Source: Archangium violaceum Cb vi76 (lineage in GTDB: Bacteria; Myxococcota; Myxococcia; Myxococcales; Myxococcaceae). From it: 64,000 nt of DNA. The number at the start of each line of letters is the position of its first letter. The first letter of the stretch is position 1. Where the stretch lies: NCBI RefSeq assembly GCF_000733295.1, contig NZ_JPMI01000291.1:87873-151872 (forward strand). Direction: 5' to 3'. The position numbers were made by a program, and so were the translations under genes. Under the pieces are notes generated by a model. It did no database searches. It was given only the letters and a program-made list of their open reading frames with translations, and was not told the DNA's origin. This document shows, in pieces, positions 36,087 through 45,249 of the stretch.

Positions 36087-37345
36087 TCGCCTTGCTCGCA
36101 ATGACGCTGACGGTGAGCGCCGCGACGCCGGTGCTTACCCTGGAAGAGGCGCTTCAGTCGGCGCGCCAGAACAACCTGGACCTGAAGGTGGCGCGTGCCC
36201 GGCTGGAGCAGTCCCGGCTCCTGTCCAACAGGGCGTGGGCCGCGTACCTGCCCTCCATCTCGGTGGGCGCCACCTATACCCGTAACTCCAATGAAGCGGT
36301 GGTGGCGCTGCCGGGTGGTCCGCAGATCGTCATCCAGCCGTTCGATCAGCTCTCCGCGCAGGCGGAGATCCGGCAGGCCATCATCGCCCCGTCGCTCTGG
36401 CCCGCCATCCGCAACGCGGGGATCGCCGAGGACGTGGCGGAACTGAACACGGACAACGCGCGGCGGGAGATCCTCTTCGCCGTGGCCCAGGCTTACTTCG
36501 GCGCCGCCAGCTTCCAGGAGTCCATCCGCGCCACGCAGTTCCTCCTGGATGTGAACAAGGCGCGCGAGTCGGACACGCAGAAGCGATTCGACGCGGGCAC
36601 GGTGACGAAGGTGGCGCTGCTCCGCTCGCAGCTGGACCGGACGCGTGCCGAGCAGGATCTGGTGCGGGCTCGCAATGCCTTCGCCTCCTCGCGGCTGGCG
36701 CTCGCCACGCTCATCCAGCGTGACGCGGACTTCACGCTGGAGCTGCCGCCGGTGCCGCAGGTGCCCACTGAGGGCGAGGACCTGGTGAAGCAGGCGCTGG
36801 ATCAGCGGCCGGACGTGGCCGCCGCGCGGCGCAACCTGGACCTGGCAATGGGCCGCAAGAGCGGCGTGTGGTTCTCCTATGCGCCCTCGGTGGGCTTCTC
36901 CGGTCTCTACCGGGTCAGCAACGCCGCGGGCTTCGCCGGACAGAACGACATCTGGGCGCTGTCGTTGAGCGCGCAGTGGACGCTCTGGGACGGCGGCATC
37001 CGGGAGATCAACCTGCGCGAGGAGTCCGCCCGCGTGGCCGAGGCGTCGGCCCAGCAGAAGCAGGCGGAGGCCCGGGCGGTGGAGGAGGTGTCCCGCGCGC
37101 AGCTGGAGTACGAGAACGCCAAGGCCAACCTCACCAAGGCCGAGGAGGCCCTGGGGCTGGCGCGTGAGACGCAGCGTCTCACGGAGATCAGCTTCAAGGC
37201 GGGTGTGGCCACGTACCTCGAGGTGGCGGACGCCAACTCCGCGCTGACGGGCGCCGAGGTGGGTGCCATCTCCGAGCGTCTGCAGACGTCGCTCGCGGCG
37301 CTGCGGCTGCTGCGTGCCGCCGGTTTCTTCGCGGCCAAGGAGTAG
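36083..37345 (+). CDS. TolC-family outer-membrane efflux channel
   Basis: A 420-residue protein with a short signal peptide (MIALLAMTLTVSAA) and two outer-membrane-efflux repeats. The first is LTLEEALQSARQNNLDLKVA. The second begins near DQRPDVAAARRNLDLA, with a YAPSVGFSGLYRVS strand and the closing helices ETQRLTEISFKAGVATYLEV. It forms the outer-membrane duct for the adjacent RND pump. It overlaps the pump gene and ends at a repeat/hairpin cluster. Confidence 0.93.
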   Translation: MIALLAMTLTVSAATPVLTLEEALQSARQNNLDLKVARARLEQSRLLSNRAWAAYLPSISVGATYTRNSNEAVVALPGGPQIVIQPFDQLSAQAEIRQAIIAPSLWPAIRNAGIAEDVAELNTDNARREILFAVAQAYFGAASFQESIRATQFLLDVNKARESDTQKRFDAGTVTKVALLRSQLDRTRAEQDLVRARNAFASSRLALATLIQRDADFTLELPPVPQVPTEGEDLVKQALDQRPDVAAARRNLDLAMGRKSGVWFSYAPSVGFSGLYRVSNAAGFAGQNDIWALSLSAQWTLWDGGIREINLREESARVAEASAQQKQAEARAVEEVSRAQLEYENAKANLTKAEEALGLARETQRLTEISFKAGVATYLEVADANSALTGAEVGAISERLQTSLAALRLLRAAGFFAAKE

Positions 37346-37350
37346 CCGAT

Positions 37351-37392
37351 GTCCCCTCTCCCTCTGGGAGAGGGTCAGGGTGAGGGTCTTCC
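37351..37392. repeat. Dispersed palindromic repeat, copy B
   Basis: Its reverse complement reads GGAAGACCCTCACCCTGACC and then CTCTCCCAGAGGGAGAGGGGAC, differing from copy C (40494-40537) at about three positions. It contains CCCTCTCCC-TCT-GGGAGAGGG (37354-37374), a perfect 9-bp hairpin. It lies between convergent genes. Confidence 0.7.
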
Positions 37393-37412
37393 GTCTGGTG
37401 AAGACCCTCACC
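37379..37412. terminator. Bidirectional hairpin between convergent TolC and DUF4350 genes
   Basis: GGTGAGGGTCTT and AAGACCCTCACC form a perfect 12-bp stem with a 10-base loop, overlapping the stop codon of the DUF4350 gene and part of repeat copy B. It could stop transcription from both sides. Confidence 0.65.
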
Positions 37413-38586
37413 GGCCCGTGATGAGGTTCTCGAGGCGCGCATACTGGCGCGCCAGCCTCGCGTAGTCGGAAGGCCGGATGTCCCGCTGCTCCATCGTGCG
37501 CACCAGGTCCTCCCTCGTGGCCAGGTAGTCCGCCGCGGGCAGCCCGCAGCTCCGCTCCAGCATCCGCGCCGCCTCGTCCTCCGGCAGGGTGAGGGGAATG
37601 CCCAGCCGCTCGTGCATGTGCCGCCGCAGTTGCCGCGCCAGCTCGGGCACCAGCTCGCGCTCCACCTTCGAGCGCCGGGCCAGCCAGCCGAGGGAACGCA
37701 CGTACTCCAGTGCCGAGCGGTGCTTCTCCACCACCAGCGGCCGCGGTGGGCCGAAGCGCGTCCCGCGCGACACCGCGTAGATCAGCCCCACCAGCAGGCC
37801 CTGCGCCACGAAGACCCACAGGCCCCGGGCCGAGGGGGGCTCCGGCTTCGGTGGCACACCATGGTGGTACTCGTCGAAGGCGAGTGGCCCGCGCGCCGCC
37901 AGTGCGTCCCAGAAGCGCAGGTTGTCCAGCAGCTCCAGCCGCCGGTTCTCCGCCAGGTCCGTTCCCGCCAGCACGTACACCTCGCCGCGTCCCTCGGGCA
38001 CCCGCCACACCACCGCCACGCCCTTCGCTCCGGCGAGTGGCACCGCCTCCGGCCGCTCCACCGTGATGCCCCGGTCCAGCGCCACGCGGAATCGCTCCAG
38101 GCCTCGCATCGGGCCCACCGGCACCCAGACGCGCACCGTCGTCCCCGTGAGATCCTTTTCCTTCGGCGGCAGCCCCTCCGAGTCCGGTGTCAGCATCGGG
38201 CCCTCCGAGAGCCGCAGCCAGCCGTCCAACTGGGGCTGCTTCGCCTTCGCTTCCCTCGACGCCAGATAGACGAGTGTCCCGCCCTGGGAGACCCAGCTCC
38301 GCAGTGCGCCGGCCTCCTCCTCCGTCACGGGCCGTCCCGAGGGGGCCGCCACCACCACCGTCCGAATGCCGTCCGGGAGCCCCGGTCCATCGAGCGCCTC
38401 CCGCAGTGCCGACACCCGGGCGCCCGACTCCTCGAGGTACAGGTACAGCGCTCGGACTCCCATGGCCCCCGGGTTGTCCACCGAGGGCACCGGCGACGGG
38501 GCAGGGGACTGGTTCACCGCGAGCCCCAGTCCCAGCGCCAACGCCACCAGCACGCCGTAGATGATCGCCGTCCGAGAGACCTTCAT
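37408..38586 (-). CDS. DUF4350 domain membrane protein
   Basis: A 392-residue protein with an N-terminal membrane anchor (IIYGVLVALALGLGLAVNQS). A ThuA/glutamine-amidotransferase-like DUF4350 domain follows (PGAMGVRALYLYLEESGARV, then LRSWVSQGGTLVYLAS), then a second membrane helix (VFVAQGLLVGLIYAVSRGTR) and a C-terminal helical domain (LEYVRSLGWLARRS). In many genomes it is encoded with DUF4129, MoxR and DUF58 proteins. The biochemical role is unknown. It overlaps the DUF4129 gene by four bases. Confidence 0.8.
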   Translation of the reverse strand: MKVSRTAIIYGVLVALALGLGLAVNQSPAPSPVPSVDNPGAMGVRALYLYLEESGARVSALREALDGPGLPDGIRTVVVAAPSGRPVTEEEAGALRSWVSQGGTLVYLASREAKAKQPQLDGWLRLSEGPMLTPDSEGLPPKEKDLTGTTVRVWVPVGPMRGLERFRVALDRGITVERPEAVPLAGAKGVAVVWRVPEGRGEVYVLAGTDLAENRRLELLDNLRFWDALAARGPLAFDEYHHGVPPKPEPPSARGLWVFVAQGLLVGLIYAVSRGTRFGPPRPLVVEKHRSALEYVRSLGWLARRSKVERELVPELARQLRRHMHERLGIPLTLPEDEAARMLERSCGLPAADYLATREDLVRTMEQRDIRPSDYARLARQYARLENLITGR

Positions 38587-39458
38587 GCCACCGCTCCCGC
38601 GAGCCCCTGGTGCAGCCGCTCCACGTCGTCCACGAAGCGCGCCGCGTCCTCCGGCGGCACCGGCTCGAGCGAGTAGAAGGCCTGGTCGTACCAACGCATC
38701 AGCCGCTCCACCTCGCCCGTGAGCTGCGTGGAGGCTCCCCGTCCGGGCAGCTCGCCCACCAGCTCGCGATTCGTCTTCACCCGGTCCGGCCGCGCCAGCC
38801 GCTTCGCCTCCAGCGAGGACAGCAGCGCCAGCAGGCCCTCCCGGATCGCCTCGCGCGGCCGGGTCCTCAGCGCCGCTCGCGCCCGCGTCAGGTGCTCACC
38901 CGGGGAGTCGAGCTCCAGGGCCGCCGGGCCCGTTTGCCCGTCCGCTTCCCGGCGCACCGGGGCCCGCCGCCAGTGGCGCAGGCGCAGCACCGCGAAGAGC
39001 ACCGCCGCGAAGCCCAGTCCCAGCACCACCGTGCGCGTGCTCGTCGCGAAGCCCTGCGCCTCGCGCGTCATCAGCAGCTCCTCCAGGAATGCCCTCAGCT
39101 CCCGCATCAGCCGCTGGAGCACGTCGCCCTGGCGTTGCCTCGCCTGGGCGAACTCGGGCCGCGAGAGGATCTCCTGGAGCCGGGCCGCATCCGTGGTCCG
39201 GGGCGCTGGTGCAATTGGTGTTACCTCGGGCGGTGCGCAGGCCGCCTGGATGCGCCGGGCCGCCGTCTCCGCTCGCGCCGCGGAGGTCTCATCGCCCGGT
39301 GCCCGCAGGGGCAGCTCCCAGCGCTGCTCCAGTGCATCGAGGTGTGCGGCCATCGCCGCCGGCTCGCCCCTGGCCAGCTCCGTGAGCTGTTGGAGCTCGC
39401 TCGTGGCGTTCTCGCACGGCAGGGCCGCGAGCCACAGCAGCACCAGCCCGGACATCAT
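38583..39458 (-). CDS. DUF4129 domain protein
   Basis: A 291-residue protein with a short hydrophobic N-terminus (MMSGLVLLWLAALPCE), a helical region, one membrane helix (TVVLGLGFAAVLFAVLRL, about residues 150-167) and the C-terminal DUF4129 domain (VKTNRELVGELPG, LMRWYDQAFYSLEPV). DUF4129 is usually found beside transglutaminase-like or MoxR-type genes and is thought to act at the envelope. It is translationally coupled to the membrane protein upstream (ATGATGA overlap). Confidence 0.78.
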   Translation of the reverse strand: MMSGLVLLWLAALPCENATSELQQLTELARGEPAAMAAHLDALEQRWELPLRAPGDETSAARAETAARRIQAACAPPEVTPIAPAPRTTDAARLQEILSRPEFAQARQRQGDVLQRLMRELRAFLEELLMTREAQGFATSTRTVVLGLGFAAVLFAVLRLRHWRRAPVRREADGQTGPAALELDSPGEHLTRARAALRTRPREAIREGLLALLSSLEAKRLARPDRVKTNRELVGELPGRGASTQLTGEVERLMRWYDQAFYSLEPVPPEDAARFVDDVERLHQGLAGAVA

Positions 39459-40471
39459 CGCGCCTCCAGGCGCCTCTCGAGATCCAACCCCTCCCGGCGC
39501 ACGCGCATGTCCAGGTAGAGCAACGCGTAGACGACGAGTCCCAGCGGGTTGAACACCGCCTGGCCCACCACCTGCAGCAGCTCCGCGGGCACCAGCAGCG
39601 ACTGCGGCGCCGGGTTGGCCGCCGGGTCGAGCGCGCTGCCATGGATGAACTGGATGATCAGCGCGGGCAGTCCGCACAGGACACTCACGGCGATCAGGAT
39701 GATGGACACCACGGTGACGAGGATCATCGCCCGCACCGTCACACGCCCGGTGAAGCCCGGCCCCACCCGTCCCGAGAGCAGGGCCCCCGAGCGCCGGAAG
39801 GAGGGCACCGCCGGGAGATCCTCCATGGCCATCACCGGCGCCAGCAGCGAGAAGCGCAGCAGGTACCAGAGGAGTCCGCCCACCATCCCGAGCCCCGCGA
39901 GGATGGGGCCACCGGCGAGCAAAATCCATCCGAGCACCCGTACGCCCGAGATCGTTCCCTGCGTGCTCAGCACGATCGCCCCGCCCACGCCCGCGAGCAG
40001 CGCGCCGGGTAGCATCAGCAGCAGGATGGCGCCCACCGCCCAGAGCAGGGACAGCAGGTACGCCCCGGTGAACGTGCCCACCCGCTTCAGCGCGCGCTGC
40101 ATCCCATCCGACGGGCGCGTGGGTTCCCCGAGCTGCGTGGGCACCACGTACCGGGACACCGCCAGCGTGTTCAGCGAGTAGAGCCAGAAGGTGACGCCCA
40201 GGGTCGCCGTCAGCATCAACAGGAAGCGGGAGTATTCGGCCGCCAGCACCGACATGTCTCCGTCCCGCACGGCCGCCTGGATCATCGTCAGGTTCCGCTG
40301 TGCCGTCAGTTGCAGGGCCTTGGTCAGGATGTACGAGACGAGGTTGAAGCCGAGGCTCAGCAGGAAGAGCGTCTTGAAGTGCTTGCGCCAGAACGTGGCC
40401 GCGCGGTCGATGATCTCACCGACGGCGAGGGGACGCAGATCCGAAGGGGGAGGGCTCACGGGGCCCAGCAT
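39455..40471 (-). CDS. Multi-pass membrane protein (DUF7847/glycerophosphoryl-diester-type membrane domain)
   Basis: A 338-residue protein starting MLGPVSPPPSDLRPLAVGEI. It has six or more hydrophobic helices, and LAVGEIIDRAATFWRKHFKT is the characteristic opening of bacterial membrane proteins that head DUF4129/DUF4350 operons. No enzymatic motif is seen. It is first of the three-gene set, 32 bp downstream of thiE on the same strand, so read-through from the thi genes is possible. Confidence 0.7.
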   Translation of the reverse strand: MLGPVSPPPSDLRPLAVGEIIDRAATFWRKHFKTLFLLSLGFNLVSYILTKALQLTAQRNLTMIQAAVRDGDMSVLAAEYSRFLLMLTATLGVTFWLYSLNTLAVSRYVVPTQLGEPTRPSDGMQRALKRVGTFTGAYLLSLLWAVGAILLLMLPGALLAGVGGAIVLSTQGTISGVRVLGWILLAGGPILAGLGMVGGLLWYLLRFSLLAPVMAMEDLPAVPSFRRSGALLSGRVGPGFTGRVTVRAMILVTVVSIILIAVSVLCGLPALIIQFIHGSALDPAANPAPQSLLVPAELLQVVGQAVFNPLGLVVYALLYLDMRVRREGLDLERRLEAR

Positions 40472-40493
40472 ACCGGGGGCGTGGTGTCCTGGG

Positions 40494-40537
40494 GGAAGAC
40501 CCTCACCCCGTCCCTCTCCCAGAGGGAGAGGGGAGGG
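40494..40537. repeat. Dispersed palindromic repeat, copy C, overlapping the thiE 3' end
   Basis: GGAAGACCCTCACCCCGTCC continues to CTCTCCCAGAGGGAGAGGGG and closely matches copy B. CCCTCTCCC and GGGAGAGGG form its hairpin. The last residues of ThiE (CTLPSPSGRGTG) are encoded inside it. Confidence 0.7.
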
Positions 40538-41111
40538 TGCACAGCGCCCTCGTGGCGGCGCCCGGGTCATCGGCCTCCAGCACCGCCGAGATGACCGCGA
40601 AGCCCGCTGCCTCCCCGAGCAGCGCGGCCCGCTCCGGCGTGATGCCTCCGAGCGCCAGGGCGGGGCAGGGCAGGGCCGCCGCCAGCCTTCGGAAACCCTC
40701 GGGCCCCAGCGTGGGCCGCGTGTCCTCCGGCTTCGAGCCCGGCGGGAACACCGGGCTCACCAGCGCCAGGTCCGCGCCCACGGCCCGGCGCGCCTCCCGC
40801 TCGTCGTGCACCGCCACGCTCACCTGCCTTCCCGGGGGCAGGTGCGGACGAACATCCTCCGGCGTCAGGCCCGCCGCGGGCAGGTGCAGGTGCGCTCCCA
40901 CGAGCAGGGCCACGTCCAACCGGCCATTGACGTAGAGGGGATTGCCTCGCGCCCGGCACAGCCCGGCCAGCAGCCGGGCCTCCTCCAGGAACTGGCGCGC
41001 CGTGGCCTCCGGGTGACGGTGCTGCACGGCCACCTGGGGCCCCACCTCCAGCGCCCGCTCCAGCGCGGCCAACAGCCGCTCCCGGGGCAGGCGCCAGTCG
41101 GTGATGACCAT
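40503..41111 (-). CDS. thiE: Thiamine-phosphate synthase family protein (ThiE/TenI)
   Basis: A 202-residue TIM-barrel protein. Family blocks are recognisable but divergent: VQHRHP where ThiE has VQLREK, ALVSPVFPPGSKPEDTRPTL (phosphate loop), and LALGGITPE near the end. ThiE couples the pyrimidine and thiazole phosphates; TenI relatives are thiazole tautomerases. The HRHP change at the first loop leaves a TenI-like role open. GTG codons just upstream of ATG 41111 are alternative starts. It follows thiG by 26 bp. Its C-terminus is made by a dispersed repeat. Confidence 0.75.
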   Translation of the reverse strand: MVITDWRLPRERLLAALERALEVGPQVAVQHRHPEATARQFLEEARLLAGLCRARGNPLYVNGRLDVALLVGAHLHLPAAGLTPEDVRPHLPPGRQVSVAVHDEREARRAVGADLALVSPVFPPGSKPEDTRPTLGPEGFRRLAAALPCPALALGGITPERAALLGEAAGFAVISAVLEADDPGAATRALCTLPSPSGRGTG

Positions 41112-41137
41112 CACCCGAGGCGTCACTCGAAGCGTCA

Positions 41138-41920
<783 letters not shown>

Positions 41921-41931
41921 TGCTCGCTCCT

Positions 41932-42132
41932 CTATCCGCCACCGACGAAGGTGACGATCTCCACGCGATCCTCCGGGGACAGCTGGTACTCGGGGTGGCG
42001 CGCGCGGCGGACCACCTCCGCGTTCACCTCCACCGCCACCCCCGGCCCTCCCACCTCCAACGAGGCGAGCAGCGCCGCCAGGGTGATTCCCTCGGGGACT
42101 TCTCGTGCCTGTCCGTTGATCCAGATCGTCAC
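41932..42132 (-). CDS. thiS: Sulfur carrier protein ThiS
   Basis: A 66-residue beta-grasp protein ([15 protein letters not shown]...[11 protein letters not shown]). The C-terminal glycines carry the thiocarboxylate. Most ThiS proteins end in GG; this one ends GGG. It starts the thi operon, with thiG 11 bp downstream. Confidence 0.93.
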   Translation of the reverse strand: MTIWINGQAREVPEGITLAALLASLEVGGPGVAVEVNAEVVRRARHPEYQLSPEDRVEIVTFVGGG

Positions 42133-42162
42133 GGCTCGATGCTCCTGCTGCTGGCGCCCGAC

Positions 42163-42191
42163 GCACTACAGGCGCGCCCCTGTGCTGTCAA
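42163..42191 (-). promoter_or_regulatory. Sigma70-like promoter for thiSGE
   Basis: On the minus strand TTGACA (complement of 42186-42191) is followed after 17 bp by TAGTGC (complement of 42163-42168), about 30 bp before thiS. The spacing is ideal and the -10 box weak. No TPP riboswitch consensus lies between promoter and gene. Confidence 0.5.
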
Positions 42192-42230
42192 CGCGCACTC
42201 CGGGCATCACCCCTGGTTATACTCCGCGGC

Positions 42231-42614
42231 ATGTTCACCGTTCGAAGCAGGCTCGTGGCCAGTGCCCTGGTGCTGACGCTGGGGCTCCCGGCCTCCGCCG
42301 CCGAGCCCACTCCCACCGCGGATGCTCCCACGCGCGCCGCCGGCCTCCATGGCCACCGGTATGCCTTCGTCGCCGGGGGGCTGTTCCTCATCGGGGGGGC
42401 CACGTTCGGCTACCTCGCCCAGGGTGAGGCCAACCGTGCCCGCACGCTCTCCTCCGCACGCGAGTCCGGCGCCGCGCTCGACAGGGCCCGCACCCACGCC
42501 GCCACCGCCAACGTGCTCTACGCCATGGCGGGGGCGACCGTCCTCTACGGGCTGGTCCTGGAGCTGCTCCCGGAGCCCGCCGCGGAGAAGGCGAGCCTCA
42601 CGTTCCACTTCTGA
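42231..42614 (+). CDS. Small exported membrane protein of unknown function
   Basis: A 127-residue protein with a signal peptide (residues 1-23, ending PASAAEP), then two hydrophobic helices (YAFVAGGLFLIGGATFGYLA and NVLYAMAGATVLYGLVLELL) separated by a charged helix. I do not recognise the family. It is divergent from thiS. Confidence 0.65.
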   Translation: MFTVRSRLVASALVLTLGLPASAAEPTPTADAPTRAAGLHGHRYAFVAGGLFLIGGATFGYLAQGEANRARTLSSARESGAALDRARTHAATANVLYAMAGATVLYGLVLELLPEPAAEKASLTFHF

Positions 42615-42807
42615 GCCACTGCCGGGGCGGCGGCGCTCAGCGCACCTTCGTCCACGTTGGTCCAGTGTCCGATGACGTCCGCCTTCCCACGGAGCTGGCC
42701 TTGGCTGATCGACGCCCGGGATCCGAGCTGCCCAAACCATGACGAGTGGTAGCGCGGCCAGAGGAGACTTGCCCGGTCCGGGGTTCTCACGCTCTGATTC
42801 GGCCCCC

Positions 42808-44133
42808 ATGCAGGCCTCCTCTCCCCACGAGCCCCTCCCGCCGTCCGCGCAGCGCCCGCTCACCCTCCAGGACGTCAAGACGCTCGGACTGGCGGCGCTG
42901 GGTGGGGCGCTGGAGTTCTACGACTTCATCATCTTCGTGTTCTTCACCTCGGTGATCGGGCAGCTCTTCTTCCCGCCCGAAACCTCCGAGTGGTTGCGCC
43001 AGTTGCAGTCGTTCGGCCTGTTCGCGGCCGCCTACCTGGCGCGCCCGTTGGGCGGCATCGTGATGGCGCACTTCGGTGACCGCAGTGGCCGCAAGCGCAT
43101 GTTCGCGCTGAGCGTGTTCATGATGTCGGTGCCGACGCTGCTGATCGGCTGTCTGCCCACCTACGCCACCGCCGGGTACGCGGCGCCGCTGGCGCTGCTG
43201 GTGCTGCGCATGATGCAGGGCGCGGCGGTGGGCGGTGAGGTGCCGGGTGCCTGGGTGTTCGTCTCCGAGCACGTGCCGGAGCACCGCGTCGGCTTCGCCT
43301 GCGGCACGCTCACCTCCGGCCTCACGTTCGGCATCCTGATCGGCTCGCTGGTGGCCACGGCGGTCAACAAGATCTACACCCCCGAGGCGGTGCGGGACTT
43401 CGCCTGGCGACTGCCCTTCCTGGTGGGAGGCGTGTTCGGCTTCTTCGCCGTGTTCCTGCGCCGCTGGCTGGCGGAGACCCCGGTCTTCGAGGAGATGCGC
43501 CAGCGCAAGGCCCTGGTGCAGGAGCTGCCGCTCAAGGCCGTGCTGCGCGGCCATGGGCTCTCGGTGGCGGTGTCGATGCTGCTCACCTGGGTGCTCACCG
43601 CCGGCATCGTGGTGGTGATCCTCATGACGCCCACGCTGGTGCAGAAGCTGTACGGAATCGCTCCGGCCCAGGCGCTGGAGGCCAACAGCGTGGCCACGCT
43701 GAGCCTCACCGTCGGGTGTGTCGTCTTCGGCCTGCTCGCGGATCGCTTCGGGACGGGGTGGATGCTGGGGATCGGCACCCTCGCCCTGCTGGCGGCGACG
43801 TACGGGCTCTATTACGGCGTGGGCTCGTCGCCGGAGCAGCTCGTGCCGCTGTACGCGCTGGCGGGCTTCTGTGTCGGCGTGGTGGGCGTGGTGCCCACGG
43901 TGATGGTGCGCGCCTTCCCGGCGGCGGTCCGCTTCTCGGGGCTCTCGTTTTCCTACAACGTGTCCTATGCCATCTTCGGCGGCCTGACGCCCCTGGCGGT
44001 CACCCTGATGATGAAGGAGCAGCCCCTGGCACCCGCGCATTACGTGGCGGGGGTGTGCGCCATGGGCTTCCTGGTGGCGCTCTACCTGCTGAGCGTGGGC
44101 CGCGCGCGTTTCGCCACGCTGAGCGCCTCGTAG
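42808..44133 (+). CDS. MFS transporter, metabolite:H+ symporter (MHS/ProP-like) family
   Basis: A 441-residue 12-helix transporter from ATG 42808. The MHS hallmarks are LAALGGALEFYDFIIFVFF in helix 1, the loop HFGDRSGRKRMFALSV between helices 2 and 3, and LLVLRMMQGAAVGGEVPGAW. Relatives take up organic acids or osmolytes such as proline and betaine with protons. An in-frame ATG at 42739 would add 23 residues unlike the family. It stands alone; substrate unknown. Confidence 0.9.
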   Translation: MQASSPHEPLPPSAQRPLTLQDVKTLGLAALGGALEFYDFIIFVFFTSVIGQLFFPPETSEWLRQLQSFGLFAAAYLARPLGGIVMAHFGDRSGRKRMFALSVFMMSVPTLLIGCLPTYATAGYAAPLALLVLRMMQGAAVGGEVPGAWVFVSEHVPEHRVGFACGTLTSGLTFGILIGSLVATAVNKIYTPEAVRDFAWRLPFLVGGVFGFFAVFLRRWLAETPVFEEMRQRKALVQELPLKAVLRGHGLSVAVSMLLTWVLTAGIVVVILMTPTLVQKLYGIAPAQALEANSVATLSLTVGCVVFGLLADRFGTGWMLGIGTLALLAATYGLYYGVGSSPEQLVPLYALAGFCVGVVGVVPTVMVRAFPAAVRFSGLSFSYNVSYAIFGGLTPLAVTLMMKEQPLAPAHYVAGVCAMGFLVALYLLSVGRARFATLSAS

Positions 44134-44168
44134 CGCCCGGCCCCTCTCCCAGCGGGGAACCCCCCCAC

Positions 44169-45249
44169 ATGTCCAAGATCGCTGATTTCATCGAGCAGAA
44201 CCGCGAGCTTCTCGTACAGCGTTTCCTCGAGGAATCGGCGTCCCTGGAGAGCGCGCGGGGGCTGCGGCCCGACGAGGTCATCGGCTGCCTCCCGGCCTGG
44301 CTCGCCACGCTCGTCACCCTCTTCCGCGAGGGGCCCCGGCCAGAGGCGATGGCGGAGAAGCGGCGCCTGGAGGAGACGCACCTCGGGCTGCGCCTGCGCC
44401 TGGGTTTCACCCCACGGGAGACGGTGGACGAGTACCTCCTCCTCGGCCGCCTCCTCACCCGTTCATGGGAGCACCTGCCGCCGGAGCAGCGGCCGGCCTC
44501 CTCGGAGCTCCAGTTGCTCCGCGAGGCGCTGGACGCCGCGGGGGCGCACGCCGTGGAGCTCTTCAGCGGTTACTCCCTGGAGGAGCGCCAGCGGGAGAGG
44601 CGCTACCTGCGGCGTCTCGATGCACTCGCGTCCGAGCTGCTGGCGCATGACGCGTGGCTTCCGGAACATCTGGTGCCTCTCCTGGAGGTCATCCAACAGG
44701 CCCTGGAGGCCCGAGGGGCGGAGCTGCTGCTCGCCCGGGACGGGGGCGGACAGCTGGAGCGGAGGACTGCGGCTGGAGCGCAAGCCGGTGGATCTGCACG
44801 ACGTGGTCCATGCGGTGGTGGACGAGGTGCGCGCGGTCCATCCCGACCGCGCGCTGTGTGTGGCGTCGCACGGAGACGGCGGGGGGGAGTGGGATGGCGA
44901 TCGCCTGTCACAGCTCGTGACGAACCTCCTCACCAACGCCGTGAGGTACAGCCCCGTCGGGACACCGGTGACGGTGATGATGATGGGGGAGGAGCAGGAG
45001 GTGTCGCTCGAGGTCCACAATGAGGGGCCGCCCATTCCCGAGGACGTCCTGACCGGCCTCTTCCAGCCGCTCCATCGGGGCGAGGGCAGCATCCGCACGG
45101 CGGAGCGCAGCGTGGGCCTGGGTCTCTACATCGTGGACCAGGTGGCGCGTGCCCACCAGGGCTCCGTGGACGTGAAGTCCTCCCACGCCGAGGGCACCTC
45201 CTTCACGGTGCGCCTGCCGCGCTCCCTTCCGCCTGTCCCGAGGCGCTGA
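44169..45249 (+). pseudogene. Sensor histidine kinase with internal deletion and frameshift
   Basis: The first frame has an RsbRD-like N-terminal domain (SKIADFIEQNRELLVQRFLE to about residue 150) and then the start of a GAF-like region (GAELLLARDGGGQLERR). Near 44760-44775 the sequence jumps, in another frame, to LERKPVDLHDVVHAVVDEVR and a HATPase domain with GDRLSQLVTNLLTNAVRYSP (N box) and SVGLGLYIVDQVARAHQG (G box). The rest of the GAF and the whole HisKA dimerisation/phospho-His domain is missing. The motif CTGGAGCG occurs on both sides of the join, consistent with a deletion between short repeats. The result cannot be a working kinase. Confidence 0.8.

Noticed and set aside
31686..36101. 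A 1471-codon open frame antisense to the RND pump and adaptor
   Set aside because: Its residues are the His/Arg/Leu/Ala mix expected when high-GC codons are read backwards; no domain is recognisable and it lies wholly over strongly supported genes. The same applies to the antisense frames at 56301-60116, 27743-31123, 9723-12074 and 45410-47317.
42133..42230. A TPP riboswitch ahead of thiSGE
   Set aside because: The conserved CTGAGA and later thi-box sequences are absent and the leader is too short; only a sigma70-like promoter is seen.
42739..42807. A longer N-terminus for the MHS transporter
   Set aside because: The extra 23 residues (TSGSAARGDLPGPGFSRSDS) do not resemble the family, and the second ATG gives the standard opening.
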